From Diadema setosum (lineage: Eukaryota; Echinodermata; Echinoidea; Diadematoida; Diadematidae), in assembly GCF_964275005.1 (NCBI RefSeq), contig NC_092689.1, positions 1,371,501-1,435,500 on the forward strand: a stretch of 64,000 nucleotides of DNA, given 5' to 3'. Shown in pieces: positions 25,830 through 33,395 of this stretch (the stretch's first letter is position 1; each line of letters starts with the position of its first letter). Below the pieces are notes generated by a model. It ran no database searches. It was not told where the DNA came from and saw nothing but the letters and a program-made list of their open reading frames with translations. The position numbers were made by a program, and so were the translations under genes.

Positions 25830-27763
25830 TGTGTGTGTGTGTGTACATCCCTTTATATTTTTCTTTCTTTTCTAGCTTTGTATTTCTATTTTGTGAATCT
25901 TTTCTTTTATTTTTCCCAGTGTTGCCTTTTAAGTAATCATCTTTTTAATCATTTCCTAACCCCCTTTTCCCACTGCTTACCTCTGTATTTCTTTTACCCT
26001 TGTCATGTAATCACATTTTTCATAATCTTATTTTATTCAATCACACTCTGTCTCTCTCTCTCACACACACACAAACACTGAACAACAACCACAACAACCT
26101 CAAACAATCGCTACCGCAAGACTTGGTACAAGCTAAGAGAAAGGCAAAGAAAAAAAAAAATCTTTTAAAGATACCACAGAAAAATTTGCTGCAAATTGTA
26201 TGATCGCTAGATCTACATTCAAATTACTTGTGAACAACCAACTGCACCACTGTGCAAGCACTCGCTGCCATGAATGTGTTTTGTACCGTACTGTGAACCT
26301 GCTTCAGTGCTTGTGTGCAGTACAGTGCAGAGCTGCAATCAAGTTATTCCAACACTAGTAAAATTAAAGTGTATAAAAAATGGCAAATATTCCACTCCTA
26401 CCAGACTTCGCCTTTGGTCTCACTCAGATGCAAGTACATGTATCTCGGGCTCTATTGCTGGCTGTAGAACATTTAAATTACAGTGAGTTTCTGCATGTTT
26501 TGAAACCAAGTGACGAGGTGCTAGCTAGGTGGTGCGAAAGTAAATTTTATACATTACACAAGCACCAGCCCAGCAAATAAACTTATCAAATCTCATCTTG
26601 TTAAACTCATGTCCATAAATACAAAATACAATTTACTTCAATATCGCCCTTGGTACTGCTACTGGTTCAATGGCCCATGGGCGCGCGATGGGCATGGCAT
26701 GGCATTGCCTAACATTAGACAGAAAGATCCGTCTGTTCTGAGGTCGAGGAGTCATTTTTTTTGCCGTTAAAATTTATCGCTCCGCGAAGCCAGACGCAGT
26801 CTCCGCGGCACATACATTGTGAATGAGCAAGCCAAATGCTCATTCACAGTCAATATTACGAAGTTAAATATAACGCTCGAACAACTTACTAGTACTTTAG
26901 TCAATAAACGTAAGTGTACCGATATAGTGATTGTATGGAGCATTTGGTTTGCCGTAGACGTTTGTGCGGTCATTTTTCAAACTAAGGTGGCGATGAATTG
27001 GGGAGCGCTGCAAAGAAGTGGAGGAAACAACCAGAAAACAGGAGGAAACAGTGGAAGAGGCGAGTCAAAATGGTGACTGATTCATCCTGTATATATTTTT
27101 TCCCAGATTAGTTTGAAAATCAAGCTGGAAAAAATAATAATAACCATTTTCATGCGGTGGGAACTGGGTCGAAGTTGCATTCAACCAGAACGGTTGAAAC
27201 CGTCGCGTCGCAATTGCGTATGTATTGGTGTCTCACTGTCTGTCTTACGAGGCGAAAAACTGACCCAGCAAATGTCATTATGAATATGAGAAGTTTTTCG
27301 CGGAATTAGACATACTTGTCGGTCAACCTGTGCCCTAGCCCGACCAGACGCTGTGCGAAGCATACAGCGACTGGCCTGGTGGGCTGTATACAGTATAGTT
27401 ACCTGTGTGCCCTAGTCTAGCTGGCAAGCACTGCACTGTTTGCCGTGATGCCAGACACGCAGCTAGCGGGCCAGCGCAGCGCAGCGGGGCGGATCACGCA
27501 GGATCGTGCATACACGGCCGCCTAAACTGAGCCACCACCGCACCACGGGCACCACGAGCATGAGCACGATCACAAGCAGATTTGGGTCAGGTTGGCATGA
27601 CCTTGGGCTCCGGCTGAAGCTCAAACATATATGAGAGAATTTAGGAATTTCGTGTATAAAAATGATCGCAATATCAAATCATACCTAAACTTCTTGCACA
27701 CAATGGCATTGCTGCGGACATTGTCGAGAGAGTTGCCACTGCTGCTCCCCTGGAGGCCGCCAT
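8897..27763 (-). CDS. MRPL1: Mitochondrial large-subunit ribosomal protein L1 (uL1m), nine coding exons, complete
   Basis: Whole gene, read on the minus strand. CDS join: 27763-27685, 22676-22541, 20741-20585, 18178-18050, 15338-15258, 13204-13015, 11122-11019, 10395-10314, 9033-8897 (1095 nt, 364 residues plus TGA). Every junction is GT-AG and every phase matches, which strongly supports the model. Family knowledge: uL1m forms the mobile L1 stalk of the mitochondrial ribosome, contacts large-subunit rRNA and helps eject tRNA from the E site. Seen: an Ala/Ser/Arg-rich start without acidic residues (presequence-like), then collinear matches to vertebrate MRPL1: DDVYMLRHYP (about 114-123), GIKLDMTLKKK (157-167), AGAFMVGG (about 205-212), LKEKLRKRFPNSK (about 244-256), NDQLEENMAAI (about 297-307), GPFITQLIVTAFL (320-332). 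It is somewhat longer than human MRPL1 (about 325). Bacterial L1 is shorter; the N-terminal third is mitochondrial-specific. Neighbour: divergent CNOT6 gene. Confidence 0.96.
9034..10313 (-). other. MRPL1 intron 8
   Basis: GT-AG intron. Contains a 94 bp TTAA-flanked mini-element (9872-9965); otherwise AT-rich with a CAA tract near 10208. Nothing else recognised. Confidence 0.8.
9872..9965. mobile_element. 94 bp TTAA-flanked MITE
   Basis: TTAA|CCCGTTGAGGACG ... CGTCCTCAACGGGG|TTAA: inverted ends with TTAA at both edges. Very short non-autonomous piggyBac-like candidate inside MRPL1 intron 8. Confidence 0.6.
10314..10395 (-). CDS. MRPL1: MRPL1 coding exon 8
   Basis: Residues 293-319 with Gly320 split. 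Acceptor ATATACAG, donor GTAGGT. LSLTNDQLEENMAAIISDVCSHKP aligns with '[22 protein letters not shown]', the conserved helix of the L1 C-terminal half. Confidence 0.95.
10396..11018 (-). other. MRPL1 intron 7
   Basis: GT-AG intron, AT-rich; an A/C-rich tract near 10410-10460. No repeat family or gene recognised. Confidence 0.8.
11019..11122 (-). CDS. MRPL1: MRPL1 coding exon 7
   Basis: Residues 259-292 with Gly258 split. Acceptor ACTGCAG, donor GTATGG. GSVSNNIPAMLNLYRRGQEYKV fits '[21 protein letters not shown]'; the remainder (STINCAIGK) fits 'LQTKIATLDM', the returning strands of L1. Confidence 0.93.
11306..11536. mobile_element. 'TTTTCGCG' inverted-repeat MITE in MRPL1 intron 6
   Basis: TACTGCATGAGCTGTTATTTTCGCG at left is inverted against AAAAATAACAGCGCATACAGTA at right; TA at both edges. 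Interior dense in TTCGCGA words. Related in style to 21858-22101 and 53248-53487. Confidence 0.6.
12022..12788. mobile_element. 767 bp element with CTTTAACCCTAAC ends
   Basis: Left CTTTAACCCTAACCAGGCC and right GGCCTAGTTAGGGTTAAAG are inverted; both sides then carry G/C runs with AGGCCCCCC. Interior AT-rich (ATGCTAATTTATGCATAATG) then CpG-rich. Non-coding; superfamily unknown. Confidence 0.6.
13015..13204 (-). CDS. MRPL1: MRPL1 coding exon 6
   Basis: Residues 195-257, largest exon, phase 0 start and phase 1 end. Acceptor CACCCCAG, donor GTGAAA. Contains the alpha/beta insert of the L1 fold: AKDAGAFMVGGEEVVEDL, then FDFCVATPDMMSSLSKLKEKLRKRFPNSKR, matching the vertebrate 'FYVAVPEIMPELNRLRKKL' section. 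The CpG-containing exon stands out against AT-rich introns. Confidence 0.96.
13205..15257 (-). other. MRPL1 intron 5
   Basis: GT-AG intron. The 13810-14157 open frame is unsupported. A TGACCTTTGATC-type segment near 14340-14400 resembles the 24.2-24.5 kb repeat. Inverted 16 bp arrays at 14942-15238 are listed separately. Confidence 0.8.
14942..15238. repeat. Inverted pair of short tandem arrays (16 bp unit)
   Basis: Right half (15109-15238) repeats a unit like GGGCTGTATGACTCGT four to five times with variants; left half (14942-15078) carries the reverse complement (ACGAGTCATACAGCCC). Both halves also share a TTGACACTAGG / CTTAGTGTCAA word. About 30 bp separates them. Confidence 0.7.
15258..15338 (-). 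CDS. MRPL1: MRPL1 coding exon 5
   Basis: Residues 168-194, phase 0 at both ends, acceptor TTAATGCAG, donor GTATGT. KKVVPFQNMVILPHPF...KVLCFAE matches the 'EPFTSVLSLPYPF...KVAVFTE' section: the conserved strand and Pro-containing turn of the L1 core. Confidence 0.94.
15521..16209. mobile_element. 689 bp TIR element, ends CATATGTGACC...AAAAAGTCGC
   Basis: Left CATATGTGACCGTGCACCAC...AAAAAGTCGC is inverted at the right as GCGACTTTTTGTT...GTGCAGGGTCACATATG, arms about 45 bp. Ends resemble those of 48084-48755 (TGTGACCCGC...AAAGTCG), so both may belong to one wider family. Confidence 0.65.
17212..17440 (-). mobile_element. tRNA-derived SINE, copy 1
   Basis: On the minus strand GCCTGGTGGTAGTGTCATTG looks like a tRNA D-arm/A box and GGTTCGAGTCCCAC is a B box, followed by a T-rich tail and a body ending near 17212. 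Acceptor arms do not pair, so it is not a working tRNA. Confidence 0.6.
17503..17640 (-). mobile_element. tRNA-derived SINE, partial copy 2
   Basis: Repeats about 135 bp of copy 1 nearly unchanged (GTGAGTTTCTTCACTTTG... to GGACTCGAACCTGCCATC), including the B box; the A-box half is missing. Confidence 0.6.
18050..18178 (-). CDS. MRPL1: MRPL1 coding exon 4
   Basis: Residues 125-167, phase 0 at both ends. Acceptor ACCTTTCAG, donor GTGATT. Encodes the first helix of the L1 fold (ISFHEAMDMLRKQ) and the strand GIKLDMTLKKK, aligned with vertebrate LDLTLDMALGKKK. Confidence 0.95.
18668..18697. repeat. CA microsatellite
   Basis: Uninterrupted (CA)n of about 15 units. Confidence 0.95.
19289..19826. 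mobile_element. TA-flanked 'AGTGCACTCCCGTTA' element, copy 2, 538 bp
   Basis: Left AGTGCACTCCCGTTACAACGAA and right TTCATTATAACGGGAGTGCACT are inverted. GTTATAACGAA words are repeated inside both halves. Longest of three copies; no transposase frame. Confidence 0.7.
20031..20397. mobile_element. TTAA family B element, copy 1
   Basis: Right end AAATGGTAAATATTGCCT|TTAA; left end AGGTTCTGTTTACCATTGG with a decayed TTAA. Body (CACAAAACATCCTAC, ATCCCTGACTCACATTTTAGAA) is shared with 30893-31163 and, inverted, with 38725-39278. Confidence 0.65.
20585..20741 (-). CDS. MRPL1: MRPL1 coding exon 3
   Basis: Residues 73-124. Acceptor TTTTCCACAG, donor GTAAGA, ends in phase 0. Acidic linker (KEDPMQDDTDQVDSD) followed by DDVYMLRHYPKQL, which corresponds to the conserved EDDVYLKRLYPRQ segment of vertebrate MRPL1 preceding the L1 core. 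Confidence 0.95.
21075..21234. mobile_element. Short MITE, ends CAGTGGCGAATTCAG / TGGATCTGCCCCTG
   Basis: Ends are imperfect inverted repeats of the common CAGTGGCGGATCCAG type, with paired CGCCCCCTC / GGGGGTGCAT stretches inside. Confidence 0.5.
21778..22305. mobile_element. Foldback element carrying a nested MITE and a CGAAAT array
   Basis: Arms of about 55 bp: AAGGTGGTACTATCTTGTCC at left and, inverted, GACAAGATTGTACCACCTT at right; each contains a near-palindrome TCCATGGTTTAAACCATGGA. Inside are the 21858-22101 MITE and a stretch at about 22105-22220 rich in ACGAAAT/TTTCGT words. Confidence 0.65.
21858..22101. mobile_element. 'TTCGCGAAAT' MITE, complete copy
   Basis: TACTGTATGCGCCGAATATTTCGCG at left and CGCGAAATATATGGCATATACAGTA at right are inverted with TA edges. 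A diverged copy lies at 53248-53487 in CNOT6 intron 4. Confidence 0.65.
22541..22676 (-). CDS. MRPL1: MRPL1 coding exon 2
   Basis: Residues 28-71 with split codons at both ends (Gly27, Ser72). Acceptor ...TTCTGCAG, donor GTATGT. The frame is fixed by phase from exons 1 and 3, giving an Arg/Cys/Gln-rich stretch (GHLCYRTVTAARCQT...). This is poorly conserved between MRPL1 orthologues, so the exon rests mainly on splice sites and phase. Another frame of the same DNA is also open (PHSLQAIYVTELLQ...), but it does not join in phase. Confidence 0.8.
22742..22944. mobile_element. 'CTGTAAAAGTGG' MITE, copy 1
   Basis: TACTGTAAAAGTGGAAATTT and ATATCAACTTTTACAGTA are inverted, TA edges. Body AACAGAAACTAGCGTGAAAATAAAAGC is shared with 50830-51040 and, inverted, 33860-34071. 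Confidence 0.7.
23487..24052. mobile_element. TTAA family A element, copy 2
   Basis: TTAA|AGGGAAGGTAAACCC ... GGGTTTATCTTCCCT|TTAA. Long arms (GGATTGAGTGAAAGCAGCAA; GTTGGAACCGCTGGATGAGG) nearly meet, forming a foldback. The 23631-23945 open frame is internal and meaningless. Confidence 0.8.
24100..24680. repeat. TGACCTTTGACC-type interspersed repeat
   Basis: Recurrent TTGACCTTTGACCTTGGACCTCATG words, 'acggacggaagaacggacgg' then GCCTCCAGCAACACTTTGGGCGGAGG hairpin at the end. The same end hairpin occurs alone at 18333-18359, 23287-23313 and 44049-44078. Probably the 3' part of a retroposon. Confidence 0.55.
25275..25464. mobile_element. TA-flanked 'CAGTGGACTCCCGTTATAA' MITE, copy 3
   Basis: TACAGTGGACTCCCGTTATAA and TTATAACGGGAGTGCACTGTA are inverted, TA edges; 190 bp, no coding capacity. 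Confidence 0.75.
25795..25844. repeat. GT microsatellite
   Basis: About 25 GT units with one GA interruption. Preceded by an 18-20 bp hairpin CAGGGAGGT..ACCTCCCTG. Confidence 0.95.
26817..26848. repeat. 12 bp-stem hairpin
   Basis: TGTGAATGAGCA and TGCTCATTCACA separated by 8 bases. Perfect stem in MRPL1 intron 1. Confidence 0.7.
27333..27385. repeat. Short inverted repeat sharing a 19-mer with 32403
   Basis: TAGCCCGACCAGACGCTGT...ACAGCGACTGGCCTGGTGGGCTG is an imperfect inverted repeat. The left 19-mer is found unchanged at 32402-32420. Confidence 0.6.
27685..27763 (-). CDS. MRPL1: MRPL1 coding exon 1 (start codon, mitochondrial presequence)
   Basis: Encodes residues 1-26, starting MAASRGAAVATL and ending ARSL, then one base of a split Gly codon before donor GTATGA. 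No acidic residue, two Arg, many Ala/Ser/Thr: a typical mitochondrial targeting presequence. The ATG is the first in this short exon and lies inside an ATGGCGGC context. The 5' UTR boundary is not determined. Confidence 0.9.
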
Positions 27764-27766
27764 GAT
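27756..27766 (-). promoter_or_regulatory. YY1-like motif over the MRPL1 start codon
   Basis: Reads ATCATGGCGGC on the minus strand, close to the YY1 consensus AANATGGCGGC. Such sites often lie just downstream of the start site of mitochondrial and ribosomal protein genes, overlapping the ATG. Occupancy is inference. Confidence 0.45.
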
Positions 27767-28997
27767 GTTGATAATATCGCCGTGATTCTCGTGATTGCGC
27801 CCTCTCCGTTCTCTATGGTGTCATTGACCTCCTTTGGCCACAATAACAGCAGACACATAGCGCGAATAAAATAATTGTAAAAAGTTTATTTTTTGAAAAA
27901 TTAATTATATGTAAAATAATGATATTATAAAGGTAAAGGCGCAAATATTCATATCTGAACGACGCGCCTTAAATATGAAAACAACAACAACAACTATGGC
28001 CACAAAACTCTAAGAAGAGTTCTGTGCAATGGCACGGTAAGGCGCACTTGAGGAGGGCAAACATTGAGTTCAGAGTGGGCATGTAGTGAGTAGGCCTACA
28101 CCCTCGCGATTTGATGCAACTCATATTCCGTGATTCTTGCATCTTACTGTATCTGTACTTTTTTTTTAAAGAAGGAAATTCGTTTCAAGGTCGGACCTAC
28201 CAAATGACAGAAAAGACAGCCCAAGCAATCACCACGTAGCAAAATAGAATAATGACAATTGAAAATGCAACACTTGAATACACGATTATTCTTATACATT
28301 TTTTAAAATTATTTATCATGTTGACGTCTTTTTTTTTCCTGCGGTAGGAACTGTTTGAAATATTCATTTCATATTAGCTTTCTTTGATTGTCTTTGCATG
28401 ACATAAAAAAGCTTATATCGACATGTATTGTTTATGTTTGATAATCCGGTGCATGCTTCAGCCTGATTTGCCAAAAACTATTCATCATTTTGATTATCAA
28501 CTCAGAAAAAATAACACGAATAATCGGAACACAAGGCTACAAATCAAAGGGGCCAAAGGTTCTTAAAAATGACACTGAGATTGTTAATCTGCTTCTTAAT
28601 AGTTGTTACCTTAATACTCACGATATTTAATACGTGGAAACTGTGTCAACCAACTCTTTTTGCCCCTCTCCAATTCACTTTAAATTGCTCGTCAATGATT
28701 AATAATCAATGAAGGAAGTGCAAAATTGTCAAATCAATTTTTTTCTTTTTTTCCGCTGGGCTATCCCGTTTGCCAATTCAACGTTGTGCAGCTGGTTGTG
28801 CTTCCTGCTATAAATCATATCAAATGATCTTTATAGTGAAATTATAACGTTCCGTACTGTTCATGAATACGTGTTATGGGCCTTCTTAGCTGATTCTTAT
28901 GACGAATTATGAAACTCAGGCCTGCAGATATGCCTTAGAGGGGCAATTTAACAATATAGTAAAGAAAATAAAATGCAAGTAAGGCATGAATGATTCA
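27764..28997. other. Upstream region of MRPL1
   Basis: Should contain the MRPL1 promoter and 5' UTR within the first few hundred bases. I see no TATA box at a useful distance; CpG-containing sequence surrounds the ATG. Beyond about 27900 it is AT-rich and unremarkable. Confidence 0.5.
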
Positions 28998-29391
28998 GGG
29001 CCAGCGCAACCGGGATTCAGGGCCAAGGCCAGCGCAACTGGGGGACCAGGGTGCCCACCCCCGTTTTTTTTTTTTTTTTTTTTTTTTTTGGGGGGGGGGC
29101 ATAAAGGCTTCATATAGGGTCTTACCACTTGTCCTCTCTCCCCCCCCCCCCTTTTTTTTCTTCCCCGGAAGTGGCACCAGAAAAAAAAATATAAATGGTC
29201 ATTTTGCTTGCAGGCGATTCGATTAACCCGTGCATAAGGGCACCAGAAAAGTGAGGTCCAGAAATGTGTTATCCAAAATGTCTGCCCTCCCGATCCCCCC
29301 TCCATCCTCAAAATGTTCAAAGCGACATCCTTGTTCCCATAGATGTAACCGGGCCCCTCACTGTTAAAAACGTATATAGCGCCGGCCCTGA
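28998..29391. mobile_element. MITE with CAGGGCC-AGCG ends and homopolymer core
   Basis: Left CAGGGCCAGCGCAAC and right TATAGCGCCGGCCCTG are imperfect inverted ends. The core has a 27-T run, poly-G and poly-C. Ends resemble GGCCAGCGGAGTG at 57312-57628. Frames on both strands here are homopolymer artefacts. Confidence 0.5.
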
Positions 29392-29972
29392 GGTTTTTAT
29401 ATTGATATACGCTTTCAATTTTGATTTCAACTCTCCTGTTGTGGAACTTTGGCAAGGAGGAGATCATCACAAAATTGGGGCCCTATCATAAGAGAAAGAA
29501 AAACGAAAAAAAAAAAAACCGAAAAACAAAACAAAGCAAAATCAACGATCAATCGCCACAATGAGTTTTTGACTTTTGGGCCTATACCATAATGTGCGCG
29601 TCTGCTGAAAACGTATAGGTTTCGGTGCGGTTTGTATACAATACGAATGATTTACTCACAATCAAGGGAAGACAAATAGATACCTATTTTAATAGCATAA
29701 CGTATATCAATAAAATGTGTACCGGGCGTCATTAAGTGGTCAGTTAAGAGACCTTAGAACTGGCGAGTATTGTCTATGATTATGAAATTTGTCTACTAAA
29801 ACGAATAAAAGGTTTGATGCATTGCACGTGTTCAAGAGGCCCAATTACCTGCCTCAAACATTGCCTATATAATGTAGAGATTTACCTTTGGGATATAGTC
29901 CTTTGATCAGGCTCCTTCTCAATCATTCATACATGCTGGTTATATTCAATAATGATCGTGCTCCATGTGTTA

Positions 29973-30227
29973 CTGCCCTACTTTGGCAAAAGGAAGCAAG
30001 TGACAAAAGTGACATTTCTCGTAAAAGAGCAAAATGTGTATGTCATTTACACTGACGTCAGTGGACTACCATGATGTCTTATCTAACATATCTCTTAGTA
30101 TATAGGATGAGTGTTTCTGCATGAAATTTGGCCTGGAAGAAGAGCTCATTATGTGATTATTATGAAAGCATCAATAACTCAAATTTGGATAGTATGTCAC
30201 TTGCTTCCTTTTGCCAAAGTAGGGCAG
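29973..30227. mobile_element. 255 bp element with 33 bp perfect terminal inverted repeats
   Basis: CTGCCCTACTTTGGCAAAAG... (29973-30005) is exactly inverted at 30195-30227. Interior AT-rich, non-coding. No obvious target duplication. Confidence 0.75.
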
Positions 30228-30888
30228 CATAGTATCAATAATCATATACTCCACAATGATGTAAAGTGGCAGATAATGAGTTTTAACCATGGATTTTTTT
30301 TTTTTTTTTCAATTGCGCCTCGGAACATGCCAAGAGAGATGAGAGAACTGGTTCCACAGATTGGTATATCTCTGTGGTGTACTAGTTGTCTTCCAAATTG
30401 TCTTTTCAGTTTTTCAGTTGACTCTATAGAGATTGAGAAATTAAACGAGTTTATGATATTTTTTCTTGTTTTTATGAATAGTCCTGGAATTTGTTTTGTG
30501 ATATCTAAACGTATTGGTGCTCTTTATAAGTTACAATTTCTTCCACAAAAAATAACGTAAAGATGTTATATTATTCTGTTGTTCGTTCATGTCACATAAG
30601 ATATTGTTATAGTATTGTTTGGAATATCACGCTAGTTGACCATGTGACTTAAGGCTATATGATATTTTTCTTTTGATTTGATAATTTCTGAATTGTCGTC
30701 TGGTACAACACTGTGACGCATATTACGGGGGGGGGGGGTGACACCGAGTACGAAGGCCCCCTTAGGATAATTAGCTACATAATGAATAGTGAAATCAATT
30801 ACTGCAAGAAGTCTCACTGACTCGTATAACTATTGCATCACTGGTATAAAAATCTGTTACCACTAGGTGGTGAAGGAAATGTTATTGC
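30228..30888. other. Intergenic, nothing recognised
   Basis: AT-rich with poly-T (30295-30310) and poly-G (30727-30738) runs. The 149-residue frame (30111-30560) spans repeat DNA and a poly-F run and is not a gene candidate. Confidence 0.6.
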
Positions 30889-30892
30889 TTGA

Positions 30893-31163
30893 AGGTACTG
30901 TCACATTAATGCAGATGCGTAGGTCAATTGTATCACAAAACATCCTACCATATAAACGCCTATAAATATAAGGAGATATCTCTATTTTTCTCAATAAACC
31001 ACACTTGTAGATTGTTTGTTCCAGAAATAATTTCATTATAACTGTCGTTTACATTCACGTTTTTGCATTGGTTGTTTCTATCCCTGACTCACATTTTAGA
31101 ACTATTATTGAAGCACTAAAGATGAGGTTTCGTTTCATCTGCAATGGTAAATAAAGCCTTTAA
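30893..31163. mobile_element. TTAA family B element, copy 2 (internally deleted)
   Basis: Shares GTAGGTCAATTGTATCACAAAAC, ATCCCTGACTCACATTTTAGAA and the end GGTAAATAAAGCCT|TTAA with 20031-20397; the left end is decayed. Confidence 0.6.
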
Positions 31164-31689
31164 GCAGTAATTTTCAGACGAAGAGAACACCATATATAAC
31201 GAAATATGTAATATACTTTAGTAGAAATGAAAACAACATACAATGTTATCACCCGCGTCGTCCAAGTATGATGATTTGAAGTAACCTCTGGAGCAGCTGT
31301 AGCGTTGAAAAACTTACCGTACGTACGAAGTGATGCCAGTGTTTATTCAAGAGTAATCCATTTTTTCAAGGGGTCATATCTGCATGAAACTTGAATAGTA
31401 TCAATTATAAAAGAATACGATATCTACTCAATATAAACTATAAGTTTAAGAAGTTTATGTACATTGTACTTGTATACTAGTATTCGACCGATAGAGTGCA
31501 GGAAAATGTCGACAAAAATAATTATAATAATATACGCTTGTACATGTAATGTTAATTTCATACCTGTTTTAATATGGACGAGTCAAAGTTGTCTGAGACT
31601 AACTTTAACGCGCGCGCGCTTCAACACACGCAAAATATATAGGTACAGTGCATGCGTAATGCAGATTTACGTGCGTAATTATCTGTAAT

Positions 31690-31789
31690 TTGCCTGCCAT
31701 TTTGTAGGATCGCGGAACGAAAACACAAGACATAAATGCATTATTAACCGTTTTCTCCTCTTTAATTGGTGAAAGCCGACTCAATGAAG
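31690..31789 (+). promoter_or_regulatory. Candidate 5' non-coding exon A of CNOT6/6L
   Basis: An upstream non-coding exon is required by the acceptor at 39387-39388. This stretch ends in a strong donor (GAAG|GTAAGT at 31789/31790), includes a YY1-like GCCATTTTG (31697-31705 region), and follows a CpG-rich patch with an alternating GC tract. Choice between this and the candidate near 32767 needs transcript data. Confidence 0.3.
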
Positions 31790-32401
31790 GTAAGTTGACA
31801 ATTCGTCTTAATTTTATTTTCGTCGATTGTCATGATACGACTTGTTATTCGTGGAAAATGAAATTAGAATTCAGGCGGTTTTGATGAGCGCTTTTCGTTC
31901 AGAACCCTTTGTTTGACATGCCTACGTGTGTTAGCGTATTGCAAAACAAATTCCTCAATGGTTGGTAAGCCAATGCAGTGGATCTATGGATGGCGATTGG
32001 TTGTATGAAGAACCTACACTGCACTGAAGCAGTTGTATGCATGCAGTGTGCAGGTTCTGTTCTGTACCACTGATTACTCGAGTCTTCTGTAATGTAACGT
32101 TAGAGTTCTGGAACAGAAGCACATCACATGTAACAGAACAATACATGCTATACAGAGACCCTTATGGAATATCTGGGAATTGCATGCAGTTGAATTTTGG
32201 CACGGAAGGCCGAACCGAGTAAATTTAGAACTACATGTAGATCTAAGTAAATGTCCTTGCCCTTGCCAAGGGCAATATTTTATTTGGTGCAGGCTTTTTA
32301 TCTGTAAAATTTCATTCAAACAGTTCTGGATGAAAATCACAAACGACATGATATGAATACAGACAGCCTGTTTTGGGTAAACTAATAGCTTGTTTAAAGA
32401 T

Positions 32402-32439
32402 AGCCCGACCAGACGCTGTTACGCTATGCGAAAACAGCG
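32402..32439. repeat. Hairpin CAGACGCTGTT...AACAGCGTCTG
   Basis: Perfect 11 bp stem with a short loop. Begins with the 19-mer TAGCCCGACCAGACGCTGT also present at 27333-27351 upstream in MRPL1 intron 1. Confidence 0.6.
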
Positions 32440-32651
32440 TCTGACGAGCGCGGCATGCAGCCTCAAAGTGAGGAACCTCAATACAACTACAAAACTTAGG
32501 AAAATGTATACTTTTTTCCTTTAAACAGAATACTTTACTCACGTTAAATGCATGTTTCTATTACAGAAGAATAGTTCGCCACACTGGGTCCATGGAGACC
32601 ACTTGCGATAAGTCCGTGGAACAAATAAAATGACACTTTCTGGCGCAATTC

Positions 32652-32767
32652 CATGGTACGTCGACGTACCATGTACAGCGACTGTGCTGTGTTCAAGTGT
32701 ATATAGTTAGGCCTGGCGTGAAGGATTGTGTACCGTGTGGACATGCTGGATATGATGATCAATTTCG
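32652..32767 (+). promoter_or_regulatory. Candidate 5' non-coding exon B / promoter of CNOT6/6L
   Basis: Contains a 22 bp perfect palindrome (32652-32673, centre GTCGAC) and ends in another strong donor (TTCG|GTAAGT, 32767/32768). Part of the block is repeated at 32948-32985. Either a promoter/first exon or a repeat; I cannot decide. Confidence 0.25.
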
Positions 32768-33194
32768 GTAAGTTTCATTGCGTACATTTGAATACTGATA
32801 GCATCAGATGTAGAATAAATATTGAAGAGTATACTTGATGAGTTTGAGGTGACAAAAATGATGTTAAGTATCAAAATTCAAAGCTATCGTGATACGATTA
32901 CGTCGCTCTCCTAGTGGTTGGTTGTCGCGCGCGTACAGCCCTGTCGCGACGTACCATGTACAGCAACTGGGCTGTGTATAGTTAGTTTAAAGACAAATTG
33001 TCATGGACGTGAACGTCATGTCAAAAGGGCCAACAAGAGTGATTTGTTATCTAGATTCTAGGCCCTACTAGGCTAATGTTAAACCCCATCTTTTTAGTTT
33101 TTTTGTTGACTTCCTCCAGACAGCCAGTCCTTGAGAATTGTGGTTGATTCGCAGAAATTTTAATGATACACTACTGTTATGTAAAACGAATGGT

Positions 33195-33395
33195 TGCATG
33201 TGTTTTAATTTCGTGCAAGCCAAGTTTTGGAAATTAATATGCACGCGCATGCGAAAGTTCTTGTTTACACTAGACGAGAGTACTGGTCTATATGCATTAA
33301 AATATTTAAGAGGTGACTCGCAAAAATTTCATACCCCGAAAAAGGCTGTGAGTGTTGGCTCCAATTCACGAAAATATCATGTTTTACCGTAAGCG
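33195..33395. mobile_element. Decayed 'TGCACGCG...GTTTTACCGTA' MITE
   Basis: Words CATGCGAAAGTTCTTGTTTACA, GTTGGCTCCAATTCACGAAAAT match the elements at 44560-44745 and 48911-49122 (TGGAGCTGACGCC..., CACAATATC) in order or inverted. Ends poorly kept. Confidence 0.4.

Larger units (their letters stand above)
22677..27684 (-). other. MRPL1 intron 1
   Basis: 5 kb GT-AG intron. Repeats listed separately: 22742-22944, 23487-24052, 24100-24680, 25275-25464, 25795-25844. Around 26640-27560 the DNA is CpG-richer with hairpins (26817-26848, 27333-27385), which may be promoter-proximal. The frame at 25671-26081 is the GT microsatellite translated. Confidence 0.75.

Noticed and set aside
25671-26081. 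136-residue frame with Cys-Val repeats
   Set aside because: Reads through a GT microsatellite in MRPL1 intron 1; no domain or splice support.
28916-29470. 184-residue minus-strand frame with poly-Lys
   Set aside because: Crosses poly-T and poly-G runs of a MITE; composition is homopolymer translation.
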